Shown: one piece after another, positions 1 to 5,526 of the stretch | Position numbering within the stretch: the first letter of the stretch is position 1 | Layout of the letters: each line of letters opens with the position of its first letter | NCBI GenBank assembly: GCA_046756945.1 | Contig: JBHHXI010000136.1 | Coordinates: 1 to 7,704, forward strand | Direction: 5' to 3' | DNA: 7,704 nucleotides | Origin: JACZQZ01 sp046756945 | Lineage (GTDB): Bacteria > Pseudomonadota > Alphaproteobacteria > Rhodospirillales > 2-02-FULL-58-16 | Position numbers and translations under genes: made by a program | Notes under the pieces: model-generated | Seen by the model: only the letters and a program-made list of their open reading frames with translations | What the model was told of the DNA's origin: nothing | Databases searched by the model: none

Positions 1-230
1 AGCCGGCCGACGAGGCCGCGGCCAGGGAGCCGGACGCCGGGGCCGACAAGGCCGCCGGCGAGGCCCCGCCCGCGGAGGCCCCGGCCGACGACAAGCCGGC
101 CGACGAGGCCGCGAAGGCCGACGAGGACGCTCCCGCGGAAGCGCCGTCGGCGGAGAAGGTCGCAGAAGAGCCCCCGGCCGACGACAAACCGGCCGATGAC
201 AAGCCGGCCGACGATAAAGGGGGCGGCTGA
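1..230 (+). CDS. rpsP: 30S ribosomal protein S16, C-terminal tail (5' end outside window)
   Basis: An open frame enters from the left edge (first full codon at 3) and stops with TGA at 228-230, giving 75 visible residues. All of it is low-complexity Ala/Pro/Asp/Glu/Lys sequence. I count 24 acidic against 8 basic residues, a net charge of about -16. It ends in three Asp-Asp-Lys units joined by Pro-Ala and then Gly-Gly-Gly. The conserved S16 fold lies outside the window, so the name rests on context: the frame sits 12 bases before rimM, and rpsP-rimM-trmD-rplS is a conserved bacterial order. Alphaproteobacterial S16 proteins often carry Ala/Lys/Pro-rich extensions after a core of about 80 residues. 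S16 is an early-binding protein of the 30S body, and a disordered acidic tail would be expected to project from it. The alternative, an unrelated Ala/Pro-rich protein, is less likely given the spacing. Confidence 0.75.
   Translation, partial: PADEAAAREPDAGADKAAGEAPPAEAPADDKPADEAAKADEDAPAEAPSAEKVAEEPPADDKPADDKPADDKGGG
180..218 (+). repeat. 15-bp tandem repeat in the S16 tail
   Basis: In the reading frame, Asp-Asp-Lys-Pro-Ala occurs twice, followed by a third Asp-Asp-Lys, so the unit is five codons. Another Pro-Ala-Asp-Asp-Lys-Pro-Ala-Asp segment lies upstream at about 81-107. The copies differ at wobble positions (gac/gat, aag/aaa), so the peptide pattern is better kept than the DNA. Confidence 0.7.
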
Positions 231-242
231 GACCGGGGTGCC

Positions 243-827
243 ATGGCGGCACGAAGGCGCGAACGGGCGGCCGACCTTGTTTGCCTCGGCGTCGTCACCG
301 GGCCCCGGGGACTGCGGGGCGAGGTGCGGATCAGGAGTTTCACCGCCGATCCGTCCGACCTTGCCCGGTACGGGACCCTCTGTGACGAAACCGGCGGTCG
401 CTCGTTCCGGGTTCGGGTGACCGGCGGCGCCAAGGGACAGCTCGTCGCCCGGATCGACGGGGTGGAGGACCGGGACGCCGCCGAGGCGCTCAAGGGCGTG
501 CGGCTCCACGTGCCGCGCGCGGCGCTGCCGGAGCCCGGCGTGGATGAGTACTACCACGCCGACCTTATCGGGCTCCGCGCCGAACTGGCGGCCGGCGCGG
601 CGGGCGAGGTTCTGGGCACGGTGCGGGCCGTTTGCGATTTCGGCGCCGGTCCGGTTCTGGAAATCGCCGGGGACCGGTGCGGCGTGGTAATGGTGCCCTT
701 TACCCGCGCCGTGGTGCCGGAAGTGGACGTGGCCGGGGGACGCCTGATGATCGACCCGCCCCCCGGTCTGCTCGATGCGCCGGAAGACGCGGCGGACGGC
801 GCGGCCACCGGAGAGGACGAGGTATGA
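243..827 (+). CDS. rimM: Ribosome maturation factor RimM
   Basis: A 194-residue protein, close to the usual 170-190 plus a short acidic tail. RimM binds S19 and the 16S rRNA head and assists late 30S assembly in the cytoplasm. The N-terminal RimM barrel domain is seen at about residues 12-92, beginning with the family's Leu-Gly-Val-Val..Gly-Pro-Arg-Gly-Leu-Arg-Gly-Glu-Val stretch (15-28). The PRC-barrel domain follows from about 101, opening with Glu-Tyr-Tyr-His-Ala-Asp-Leu-Ile-Gly (102-110). Near its end are Met-Val-Pro-Phe-Thr (150-154) and Asp-Pro-Pro-Pro-Gly-Leu-Leu (171-177). Residues 178-194 are an acidic addition. The ATG at 243 lies 12 bases after the rpsP stop and has only a weak G-rich Shine-Dalgarno sequence (ggggtg), so translation may depend on coupling to rpsP. 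The stop overlaps the trmD start as ATGA. Confidence 0.95.
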   Translation: MAARRRERAADLVCLGVVTGPRGLRGEVRIRSFTADPSDLARYGTLCDETGGRSFRVRVTGGAKGQLVARIDGVEDRDAAEALKGVRLHVPRAALPEPGVDEYYHADLIGLRAELAAGAAGEVLGTVRAVCDFGAGPVLEIAGDRCGVVMVPFTRAVVPEVDVAGGRLMIDPPPGLLDAPEDAADGAATGEDEV

Positions 828-1564
828 GTGTGCAAAAGCGCGGGTCCGTGTGGACCGTCAAGGTCCTCACCCTGTTTCCGCAAATGTTCCCGGGACCCCT
901 CGGCCTGACCCTCGCCGGCCAGGCCCTGGAGAAAGGGGGCTGGGCCTTGGAAACGGTGGACATACGCGCCTTCGCGCGCGATAAACACCGGACCGTGGAC
1001 GACGCCCCTTTCGGCGGCGGGCCGGGCATGGTGATGCTTGCCGACGTGATGGATCGGGCCATCGAGGCGGCGTTGGAGACGGCTCGCCGGCTGCCGCTGA
1101 TTCACCTGACGCCACGCGGTCGCCCGCTGACCCAGACGCGGGTGCGCGGTCTCGCCCAGGGGCCGGGGATGGTTCTGTTGTGCGGGCGCTACGAGGGCGT
1201 GGACGAACGGGTGCTCGAGGCGCGCGGCGCCGAAGAGATCAGCCTCGGGGATTTCGTCCTGTCCGGCGGCGAGCCGGCGGCCATCGCGCTGATCGACGCC
1301 TGCGTGCGCCTGCTGCCCGGTGTCATCGGCAGCGCCCGGTCGCTGGCGGAGGAGAGTTTCGAACGGGGGCTGCTCGAATATCCCCAATACACCCGGCCCC
1401 GGGTGTGGCAGGAGCGCGAGGTGCCGGCGGTGCTGACCTCGGGCCACCACGACAACATCGACGCCTGGCGCCGGGCCCAGGCCGAAAAGGTTACCCAGGA
1501 ACGCCGCCCGGACCTGTGGTCGCGCTACGTCGAGACCCGGGAAGCCGGGCGCGAAAATGCTTAA
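824..1564 (+). CDS. trmD: tRNA (guanine-N1-)-methyltransferase TrmD
   Basis: A 246-residue SPOUT-class methyltransferase that makes m1G37 in tRNAs with G36-G37, using S-adenosylmethionine, to prevent +1 frameshifting. Visible signatures are Leu-Thr-Leu-Phe-Pro..Met-Phe-Pro (15-23), Gly-Gly-Gly-Pro-Gly-Met-Val-Met (64-71), Leu-Cys-Gly-Arg-Tyr-Glu-Gly-Val-Asp-Glu-Arg (119-129), Ile-Ser-Leu-Gly-Asp-Phe-Val-Leu-Ser-Gly-Gly-Glu (139-150) and Gly-Leu-Leu-Glu-Tyr-Pro-Gln-Tyr-Thr-Arg-Pro (182-192). The middle blocks form the trefoil-knot cofactor site. I chose the ATG at 824 because it overlaps the rimM stop (ATGA) and follows a good GGAGAGG Shine-Dalgarno sequence at 810-816. The frame stays open upstream to 632 only as a shadow of rimM. 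Residue 177 is Glu where the E. coli and Haemophilus enzymes have the proposed general base Asp169. This is conservative and probably common in the lineage. Confidence 0.96.
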   Translation: MSVQKRGSVWTVKVLTLFPQMFPGPLGLTLAGQALEKGGWALETVDIRAFARDKHRTVDDAPFGGGPGMVMLADVMDRAIEAALETARRLPLIHLTPRGRPLTQTRVRGLAQGPGMVLLCGRYEGVDERVLEARGAEEISLGDFVLSGGEPAAIALIDACVRLLPGVIGSARSLAEESFERGLLEYPQYTRPRVWQEREVPAVLTSGHHDNIDAWRRAQAEKVTQERRPDLWSRYVETREAGRENA

Positions 1565-1582
1565 GACGAAGGATTGTGTGCC

Positions 1583-2260
1583 ATGAACGTGATCAAGGAA
1601 CTCGAACAGGAACAGCTCGAAAAGCTGACCGCGGACCGCCCCGTTCCCCGGTTCCGGCCCGGCGATTCGCTGAGGGTCAGCGTCAAGGTGGTCGAGGGTT
1701 CGCGCGAGCGCGTTCAGGCCTTCGAGGGCGTCTGCATCGCGCGCAAGAACGACGGCCTGAACTCGTCGTTCACGGTGCGCAAGATCTCGTACGGTGAGGG
1801 CGTCGAAAGGGTCTTCCCGCTCTATTCGCCCGCCATCGCCGCCATCGACGTGGTGCGCCGGGGCGACGTGCGGCGGGCCAAGCTTTATTACCTGCGCGGG
1901 CTCACCGGCAAGAGGGCGCGCATCACCGAAAAGGTGGAACGGCGATCCGCCATGCTTGACGACATGGGCGAAGGCGTGGCCGATGCCGCGGCGGACGCGG
2001 CCGCCCCGGGCGGGGACGGCGGTGACGCCGTGGAGGCGGCGGTCGCCGAGGCTCCCGCCGCCGAGGCGCCCGCCGGCGGGACGGACAAGCCCGCCAAGCG
2101 CAAGAAAAAGGCGAAAAAAAGCGAGGCGAAGGACGCAGGGTCCCCTGGCGCGAAAACCGAAAAGAAGGCGAAAAAAAGCGAGGCCAAGGACGCCGGCTCC
2201 CCTGGCGCGAAATCCGAAAAGAAGGCGAAAAAGAAGGGCGCGTCCGAAAAGGCCGAATGA
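1583..2260 (+). CDS. rplS: 50S ribosomal protein L19 with long charged C-terminal extension
   Basis: A 225-residue protein, about twice the usual length of 115-130. Residues 1-118 are a complete L19 core: Met-Asn-Val-Ile-Lys at the start, a Phe-Arg-Pro-Gly-Asp segment (24-28), Phe-Glu-Gly-Val-Cys-Ile-Ala-Arg (47-54), Phe-Pro-Leu-Tyr-Ser-Pro (78-83) and Ala-Lys-Leu-Tyr-Tyr-Leu-Arg (99-105). L19 sits at the 30S-50S interface. The extension has two parts: an Ala-rich acidic segment (121-167, about 10 acidic and 1 basic residue) and a Lys-rich segment (168-225, about 22 basic and 9 acidic) built largely of a 19-residue tandem repeat. The ATG at 1583 is preceded by GAAGGA (1568-1573) at 9 bases. 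An in-frame TTG at 1574 overlaps that Shine-Dalgarno region and is less likely. The gene follows trmD by 18 bases and is the last of the operon. I see no strong intrinsic terminator after it. Confidence 0.95.
   Translation: MNVIKELEQEQLEKLTADRPVPRFRPGDSLRVSVKVVEGSRERVQAFEGVCIARKNDGLNSSFTVRKISYGEGVERVFPLYSPAIAAIDVVRRGDVRRAKLYYLRGLTGKRARITEKVERRSAMLDDMGEGVADAAADAAAPGGDGGDAVEAAVAEAPAAEAPAGGTDKPAKRKKKAKKSEAKDAGSPGAKTEKKAKKSEAKDAGSPGAKSEKKAKKKGASEKAE
2105..2257 (+). repeat. 57-bp tandem repeat in the 3' end of rplS
   Basis: Unit 1 is 2105-2161, unit 2 is 2162-2218, and a third degenerate, shortened copy runs from 2219 to the codon before the stop. The period is exactly 57 bases (19 codons), and the landmark gcgaaa recurs at 2111, 2168 and 2225. 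In protein terms each full unit reads Lys-Lys-Ala-Lys-Lys-Ser-Glu-Ala-Lys-Asp-Ala-Gly-Ser-Pro-Gly-Ala-Lys-Thr/Ser-Glu. Units 1 and 2 differ at only a few bases and each carries a run of seven A (2114-2120 and 2171-2177), which suggests recent duplication. Copy number could vary between strains by slippage without breaking the frame. Confidence 0.92.
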
Positions 2261-2319
2261 CGGCCCGCGTACCGGCACCCGGACGGTGGAATCGGCACAC
2301 CGGCTGTCTTGATATCTCC

Positions 2320-2538
2320 CTACGGCTTGTCGCGGCGCGCGAAATCCCGCAGCTTGCGGAAGGCCAGCAAAACCGCGTAGCCCGCCACGGCGCCGGAAAT
2401 CGCGATGAATGCGCCCTCGGCGAAGCCACCGCGCGGGAACCCGTAACCCAGGTCCACGATGCCTTCGCTGTCCAGGTAGGAGGCGGCCATCATGCCCCCG
2501 ATGATGGACAAAATGACGGACCGTCTTGCCGGGCTCAC
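2320..2538 (-). CDS. Small predicted membrane protein of unknown function (72 residues)
   Basis: I do not recognise a family. The peptide has two hydrophobic stretches, about residues 8-21 and 42-60, separated by a Gly-rich loop with several acidic residues. It ends in a basic tail (Arg-Lys-Leu-Arg-Asp-Phe-Ala-Arg-Arg-Asp-Lys-Pro), which fits a small inner-membrane protein with a cytoplasmic C terminus. Codon third positions are almost all G or C, as in the neighbouring genes, which supports real coding. The start is GTG at 2538-2536, with a GAGG Shine-Dalgarno sequence about 9 bases upstream on the minus strand. An in-frame ATG pair about 15 codons in is the alternative, but it would cut into the first hydrophobic stretch. 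It lies 115 bases downstream of the MFS gene on the same strand and could be co-transcribed with it. It converges on rplS with a 59-base gap. Function is unknown. Confidence 0.55.
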   Translation of the reverse strand: MSPARRSVILSIIGGMMAASYLDSEGIVDLGYGFPRGGFAEGAFIAISGAVAGYAVLLAFRKLRDFARRDKP

Positions 2539-2653
2539 CTCGGGACACCTCGCCCTGTTGCACGCGGGATTTCCGGATCGCCCGATAGTAATAGCCGGCG
2601 ATCACGCGATCGGAAACCCGTCGGCCGCGACCCGGTCGTTTCGGCTTTCGGTG

Positions 2654-3865
2654 TCATCCCGTCTCCGCCGGCCTGACGACCTGGCGGTCGTCGATCGGCA
2701 GGTGCACCAGCGCCGCGAACAGGGCGAGCGCCACGGTCATCCACCAGACCATCATGTACGATCCCGTCGCCGCGAAGAGATATCCGCCCAGCCAGACGCC
2801 GGAGAAGGCGCCCAACTGGTGGCTGAAGAAGACGAAACCGAACAGGGTCGCCATGTAGCGGGGGCCGAAGATCTGGGCGACCACGCCGTAGGTCAGCGGC
2901 ACGGTGGACAGCCACAGGAGCCCGATGGCAACGGAAAACATGAGCACCGAGGTAACACTGGCCGGGAACAGGACGAACAGGGCGATGACGACCGCGCGGG
3001 TAACGTAAAGGGAGCTGAGCAGGTATTTCTTGCTGTACTTGCCGCCGAGCACGCCGGAGGTATAGGCGCCGACGATGTTGAAGAGCCCGATGGTGGCGAG
3101 CGCCCAGGCGCCCAGCTCGGGCGTCAGTCCAAGGTCGGTGATGTAAGACGGCAGGTGCGTCTGAATGAACGCCACGTGGAAGCCGCAGACGAAGAATCCG
3201 GCAACCAGCAGCCGATAGCCGCGGTGACCGCCCGCCTCGCGCACCGCCGCGCCCAGCGACTGGTGGCGTTCCCCGGGCGCCGCCTCGGCGCGCCCCACCA
3301 GCACCGTGGCCAGCGGCACGATGGCGAGCGGGAAAAGGCTGAGGATGATCAGGGCCGCCTGCCAGCCATAGGCATCGAGGAACAGTTGGCCCGCCGGAAC
3401 GAGAAGGAACTGGCCCAGGGAACCCGCCGCCGTACCCAGGCCGAGGGCCCTGGAGCGCCGGTCCGCCGGCACCGTGCGGCCGAAGGCCGCGAGCACGATG
3501 GCGAAGGACGAGCCGGCGACGCCGAGGCCGACGAGGAGTCCGAGGGACAGCGTGAGCGTCGTCGGCGTGCCGGAAAAGGCGATGAGAAAGACGCCCGCGG
3601 CGTAGAGCACGCCGCCCGCCGCCAGCACCCGGCCGGTGCCGTATCTGTCGGCCAGCGCGCCGGCGAAGGGCTGCGCCGCGCCCCACATCAGGTTCTGGAT
3701 GGCGACGGCGAGCGCGAACACCTCGCGGCTCCATTCGAACGTTCGCGACATGGGATCGAGCCACAGCCCGAAGCCGGCACGCACCCCGAAATTGAGGAGG
3801 GAAATCAGGCAGCCGGCGAGAATGATCAGCGTCGGCGTTCGCCAGGTGGTGGAAGCGCGATTCAC
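2654..3865 (-). CDS. Major facilitator superfamily transporter, 12 transmembrane helices
   Basis: A 403-residue inner-membrane secondary transporter. Hydrophobic segments alternate with short loops in the 6+6 pattern, with a longer hydrophilic central loop at about 191-215. The MFS motif A between helices 2 and 3 is clear as Gly-Ala-Leu-Ala-Asp-Arg-Tyr-Gly-Thr-Gly-Arg (69-79). A related Gly-Gly-Lys-Tyr-Ser-Lys-Lys sits at the matching site in the second half (274-280). The Trp-Ser-Arg-Glu...Gln-Asn-Leu-Met-Trp-Gly...Gln-Pro style of helices 1-2 resembles the monocarboxylate/oxalate-formate antiporter-like group (YcxA-like), so an organic acid substrate is a reasonable guess and no more. The start is GTG at 3865-3863, with GGGGAG 6 bases upstream. 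An ATG offset by two bases runs straight into TGA, so GTG must be the start of this frame. It is divergent from leuC, and its substrate cannot be read from context. Confidence 0.9.
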   Translation of the reverse strand: MNRASTTWRTPTLIILAGCLISLLNFGVRAGFGLWLDPMSRTFEWSREVFALAVAIQNLMWGAAQPFAGALADRYGTGRVLAAGGVLYAAGVFLIAFSGTPTTLTLSLGLLVGLGVAGSSFAIVLAAFGRTVPADRRSRALGLGTAAGSLGQFLLVPAGQLFLDAYGWQAALIILSLFPLAIVPLATVLVGRAEAAPGERHQSLGAAVREAGGHRGYRLLVAGFFVCGFHVAFIQTHLPSYITDLGLTPELGAWALATIGLFNIVGAYTSGVLGGKYSKKYLLSSLYVTRAVVIALFVLFPASVTSVLMFSVAIGLLWLSTVPLTYGVVAQIFGPRYMATLFGFVFFSHQLGAFSGVWLGGYLFAATGSYMMVWWMTVALALFAALVHLPIDDRQVVRPAETG

Positions 3866-3906
3866 ATAATACTCCCCACTTACGTGCCTCTCTTCCGGCG
3901 CGATCC

Positions 3907-3924
3907 GGCGGGCGTCCGCCCGCC
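3907..3924. promoter_or_regulatory. Inverted repeat upstream of the MFS gene (possible operator or 5' UTR hairpin)
   Basis: GGCGGGCG (3907-3914) and CGCCCGCC (3917-3924) are perfect 8-base inverted arms around a 2-base centre. As RNA this would be a 7-bp stem with a 4-base loop. It lies 41-59 bases before the MFS start codon. A regulator site or a leader hairpin is possible. In GC-rich DNA such repeats also arise by chance. Confidence 0.3.
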
Positions 3925-4010
3925 CTCGCGGACCATCCAGCGGTCATCCAACGGCACCATCGACAAGGTACCTTAGAATCGACGTGCGTTCACGGTTTCC
4001 CAGTGGGCGA

Positions 4011-4039
4011 TTGATTCCGCGGCCGATCGGCGCTACGAG
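4011..4039 (+). promoter_or_regulatory. Candidate sigma-70-type promoter for leuCDB
   Basis: TTGATT at 4011-4016 and TACGAG at 4034-4039 are separated by exactly 17 bases. The -35 box keeps TTGA of the consensus, and the -10 box keeps only three of six positions. A start near 4046 would give a leader of about 55 bases containing the palindrome at 4058-4071. No leader peptide with leucine codons or attenuator was seen. The match is weak. Confidence 0.3.
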
Positions 4040-4057
4040 TATCCGCGTCCGCCGCCG

Positions 4058-4071
4058 GCCCGCCGGCGGGC
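4058..4071. promoter_or_regulatory. 14-bp perfect palindrome before leuC
   Basis: GCCCGCCGGCGGGC reads the same on both strands and ends 30 bases before the leuC ATG. If transcribed it could form a strong GC stem close to the ribosome-binding region (GGAGG at 4084-4088). If bound as DNA it could be an operator. Chance is a real alternative at this base composition. Confidence 0.3.
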
Positions 4072-4101
4072 GGGATGCCGGCCGGAGGCGACGCCAAGAA
4101 G

Positions 4102-5508
4102 ATGAGTGAACCGCGCACCCTGTTCGACAAGATCTGGCAAGGCCACCTGGTGGACGCGCAGGACGACGGCACCTGCCTGCTCTATATCGACCGCCACCTG
4201 GTGCACGAGGTGACCAGCCCGCAGGCCTTCGAGGGCCTGCGCGCCGCCGGGCGCGCCGTGCGCCGGGCCGACGCCACCCTCGCCGTGGCCGACCACAACG
4301 TGCCCACCACGGACCGCTCGGGCGGCATCGCCGACGCCGAATCGCGCATCCAGGTGGAGGCCCTGGACAGGAACTGCGCCGACTTCGATATCCCGTATTT
4401 CCCGATGGCCGACGAGCGCCAGGGCATCGTCCACATCATCGGGCCCGAGCAGGGCTTCACCCTGCCCGGCCTGACCATCGTCTGCGGCGATTCCCACACC
4501 GCCACCCACGGCGCCTTCGGGGCGCTGGCGTTCGGCATCGGCACCTCGGAAGTGGAGCACGTCCTGGCGACCCAGACCCTGGTCCAGAAGCCGGCCAGGA
4601 ACATGCGCATCACGGTCGACGGCGATCTTCCCTTCGGCGTCGGCGCCAAGGACCTGATCCTCGCCATCATCGGCGCCATCGGTACCGCCGGGGGTACCGG
4701 CCACGTCATCGAGTACGCGGGCAAGGCGGTGCGGGACCTGTCCATGGAAGGCCGCATGACCGTGTGCAACATGACCATCGAGGCCGGCGCCCGCGCCGGT
4801 CTGATCGCCCCCGACGAGACCACCTTCGACTATCTCAGGGGCCGGCCCATGGCGCCCGCGGACGGCGCCTGGGAGCGGGCGGTGGCCCATTGGCGGAGCC
4901 TGCCGTCCGACGACGGCGCCGCCTACGACAGCGAAACGGTGATCGACGCGGCCGAAATCGCCCCCCAGGTCACCTGGGGCACCAGCCCCGAGGACGTGCT
5001 GCCGATCACCGGCGCGGTGCCGGACCCGGCCGGGGAGCCCGACGAGGGCCGGCGCAAGGCCATGGAGCGCTCGCTCTCCTACATCGGCCTCGCCCCCGGC
5101 ACGCCGCTCGACGGCATCGCGGTGGACCGGGTCTTTATCGGGTCGTGCACCAACGGCCGCATGGAGGACCTGCGCGCCGCGGCGGCCGTGGCCAAGAACC
5201 GCAAGGTGGCCCAGGGGGTGGGCGCCCTGGTCGTTCCCGGCTCGGGCCTGATCAAGAGAGAAGCCGAGGCCGAGGGGCTGGACCGCATCTTCATCGAGGC
5301 CGGCTTCGAATGGCGCGAGCCGGGCTGCTCCATGTGCCTGGCCATGAACGCCGACAAGCTGAAACCGGGCGAGCGCTGCGCGTCGACGTCGAACCGCAAC
5401 TTCGAGGGACGCCAGGGCGCCGGCGGGCGGACGCATCTGGTGAGCCCGGCCATGGCCGCGGCGGCGGCCGTGAGCGGGCATCTCACCGACGTGCGCAAGC
5501 TGGCCTGA
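4102..5508 (+). CDS. leuC: 3-isopropylmalate dehydratase large subunit
   Basis: A 468-residue protein (E. coli LeuC has 466), the [4Fe-4S] subunit of isopropylmalate isomerase. With LeuD it converts 2-isopropylmalate to 3-isopropylmalate through isopropylmaleate, the second step specific to leucine biosynthesis, in the cytoplasm. Aconitase-family signatures are present: Asp-His-Asn-Val-Pro-Thr near residue 65, Cys-Gly-Asp-Ser-His-Thr-Ala-Thr-His-Gly-Ala-Phe near 130, and the three cluster cysteines, Cys349 in Gly-Ser-Cys-Thr-Asn and Cys409 and Cys412 in Cys-Ser-Met-Cys. The start ATG at 4102 gives the typical Met-Ser-Glu-Pro-Arg-Thr-Leu-Phe-Asp-Lys-Ile. A GGAGG at 4084-4088 is 13 bases away, rather far, but the purine-rich aagaag just before the ATG may help. 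An in-frame ATG at 4075 would add nine atypical residues and is less likely. It is the first gene of leuCDB. No leuA is in the window. Confidence 0.97.
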   Translation: MSEPRTLFDKIWQGHLVDAQDDGTCLLYIDRHLVHEVTSPQAFEGLRAAGRAVRRADATLAVADHNVPTTDRSGGIADAESRIQVEALDRNCADFDIPYFPMADERQGIVHIIGPEQGFTLPGLTIVCGDSHTATHGAFGALAFGIGTSEVEHVLATQTLVQKPARNMRITVDGDLPFGVGAKDLILAIIGAIGTAGGTGHVIEYAGKAVRDLSMEGRMTVCNMTIEAGARAGLIAPDETTFDYLRGRPMAPADGAWERAVAHWRSLPSDDGAAYDSETVIDAAEIAPQVTWGTSPEDVLPITGAVPDPAGEPDEGRRKAMERSLSYIGLAPGTPLDGIAVDRVFIGSCTNGRMEDLRAAAAVAKNRKVAQGVGALVVPGSGLIKREAEAEGLDRIFIEAGFEWREPGCSMCLAMNADKLKPGERCASTSNRNFEGRQGAGGRTHLVSPAMAAAAAVSGHLTDVRKLA

Positions 5509-5526
5509 GGGGGAGGGAAGAGGGCG

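Noticed and set aside
2261..2319. A possible bidirectional terminator between rplS and the convergent small gene
   Set aside because: Only a 5-bp stem (2284-2288 with 2298-2302) with a 9-base loop could be found, followed by a mixed rather than T-rich stretch, so I do not call it.
551..2605. A 684-codon open frame on the minus strand opposite rimM, trmD and rplS
   Set aside because: It lies antisense to three well-supported genes, is Arg/Gly/His/Pro-rich without recognisable domains, and is the kind of frame GC-rich codon bias creates.
2492..3976. A 494-codon + strand open frame opposite the MFS gene
   Set aside because: It is Arg/Glu/Gln-rich with no domain, while the minus strand gives a clear 12-helix transporter with motif A.
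4075..4101. An upstream in-frame ATG for leuC at 4075
   Set aside because: It would add Met-Pro-Ala-Gly-Gly-Asp-Ala-Lys-Lys, which is not LeuC-like, and would place the GGAGG Shine-Dalgarno sequence inside the coding region.
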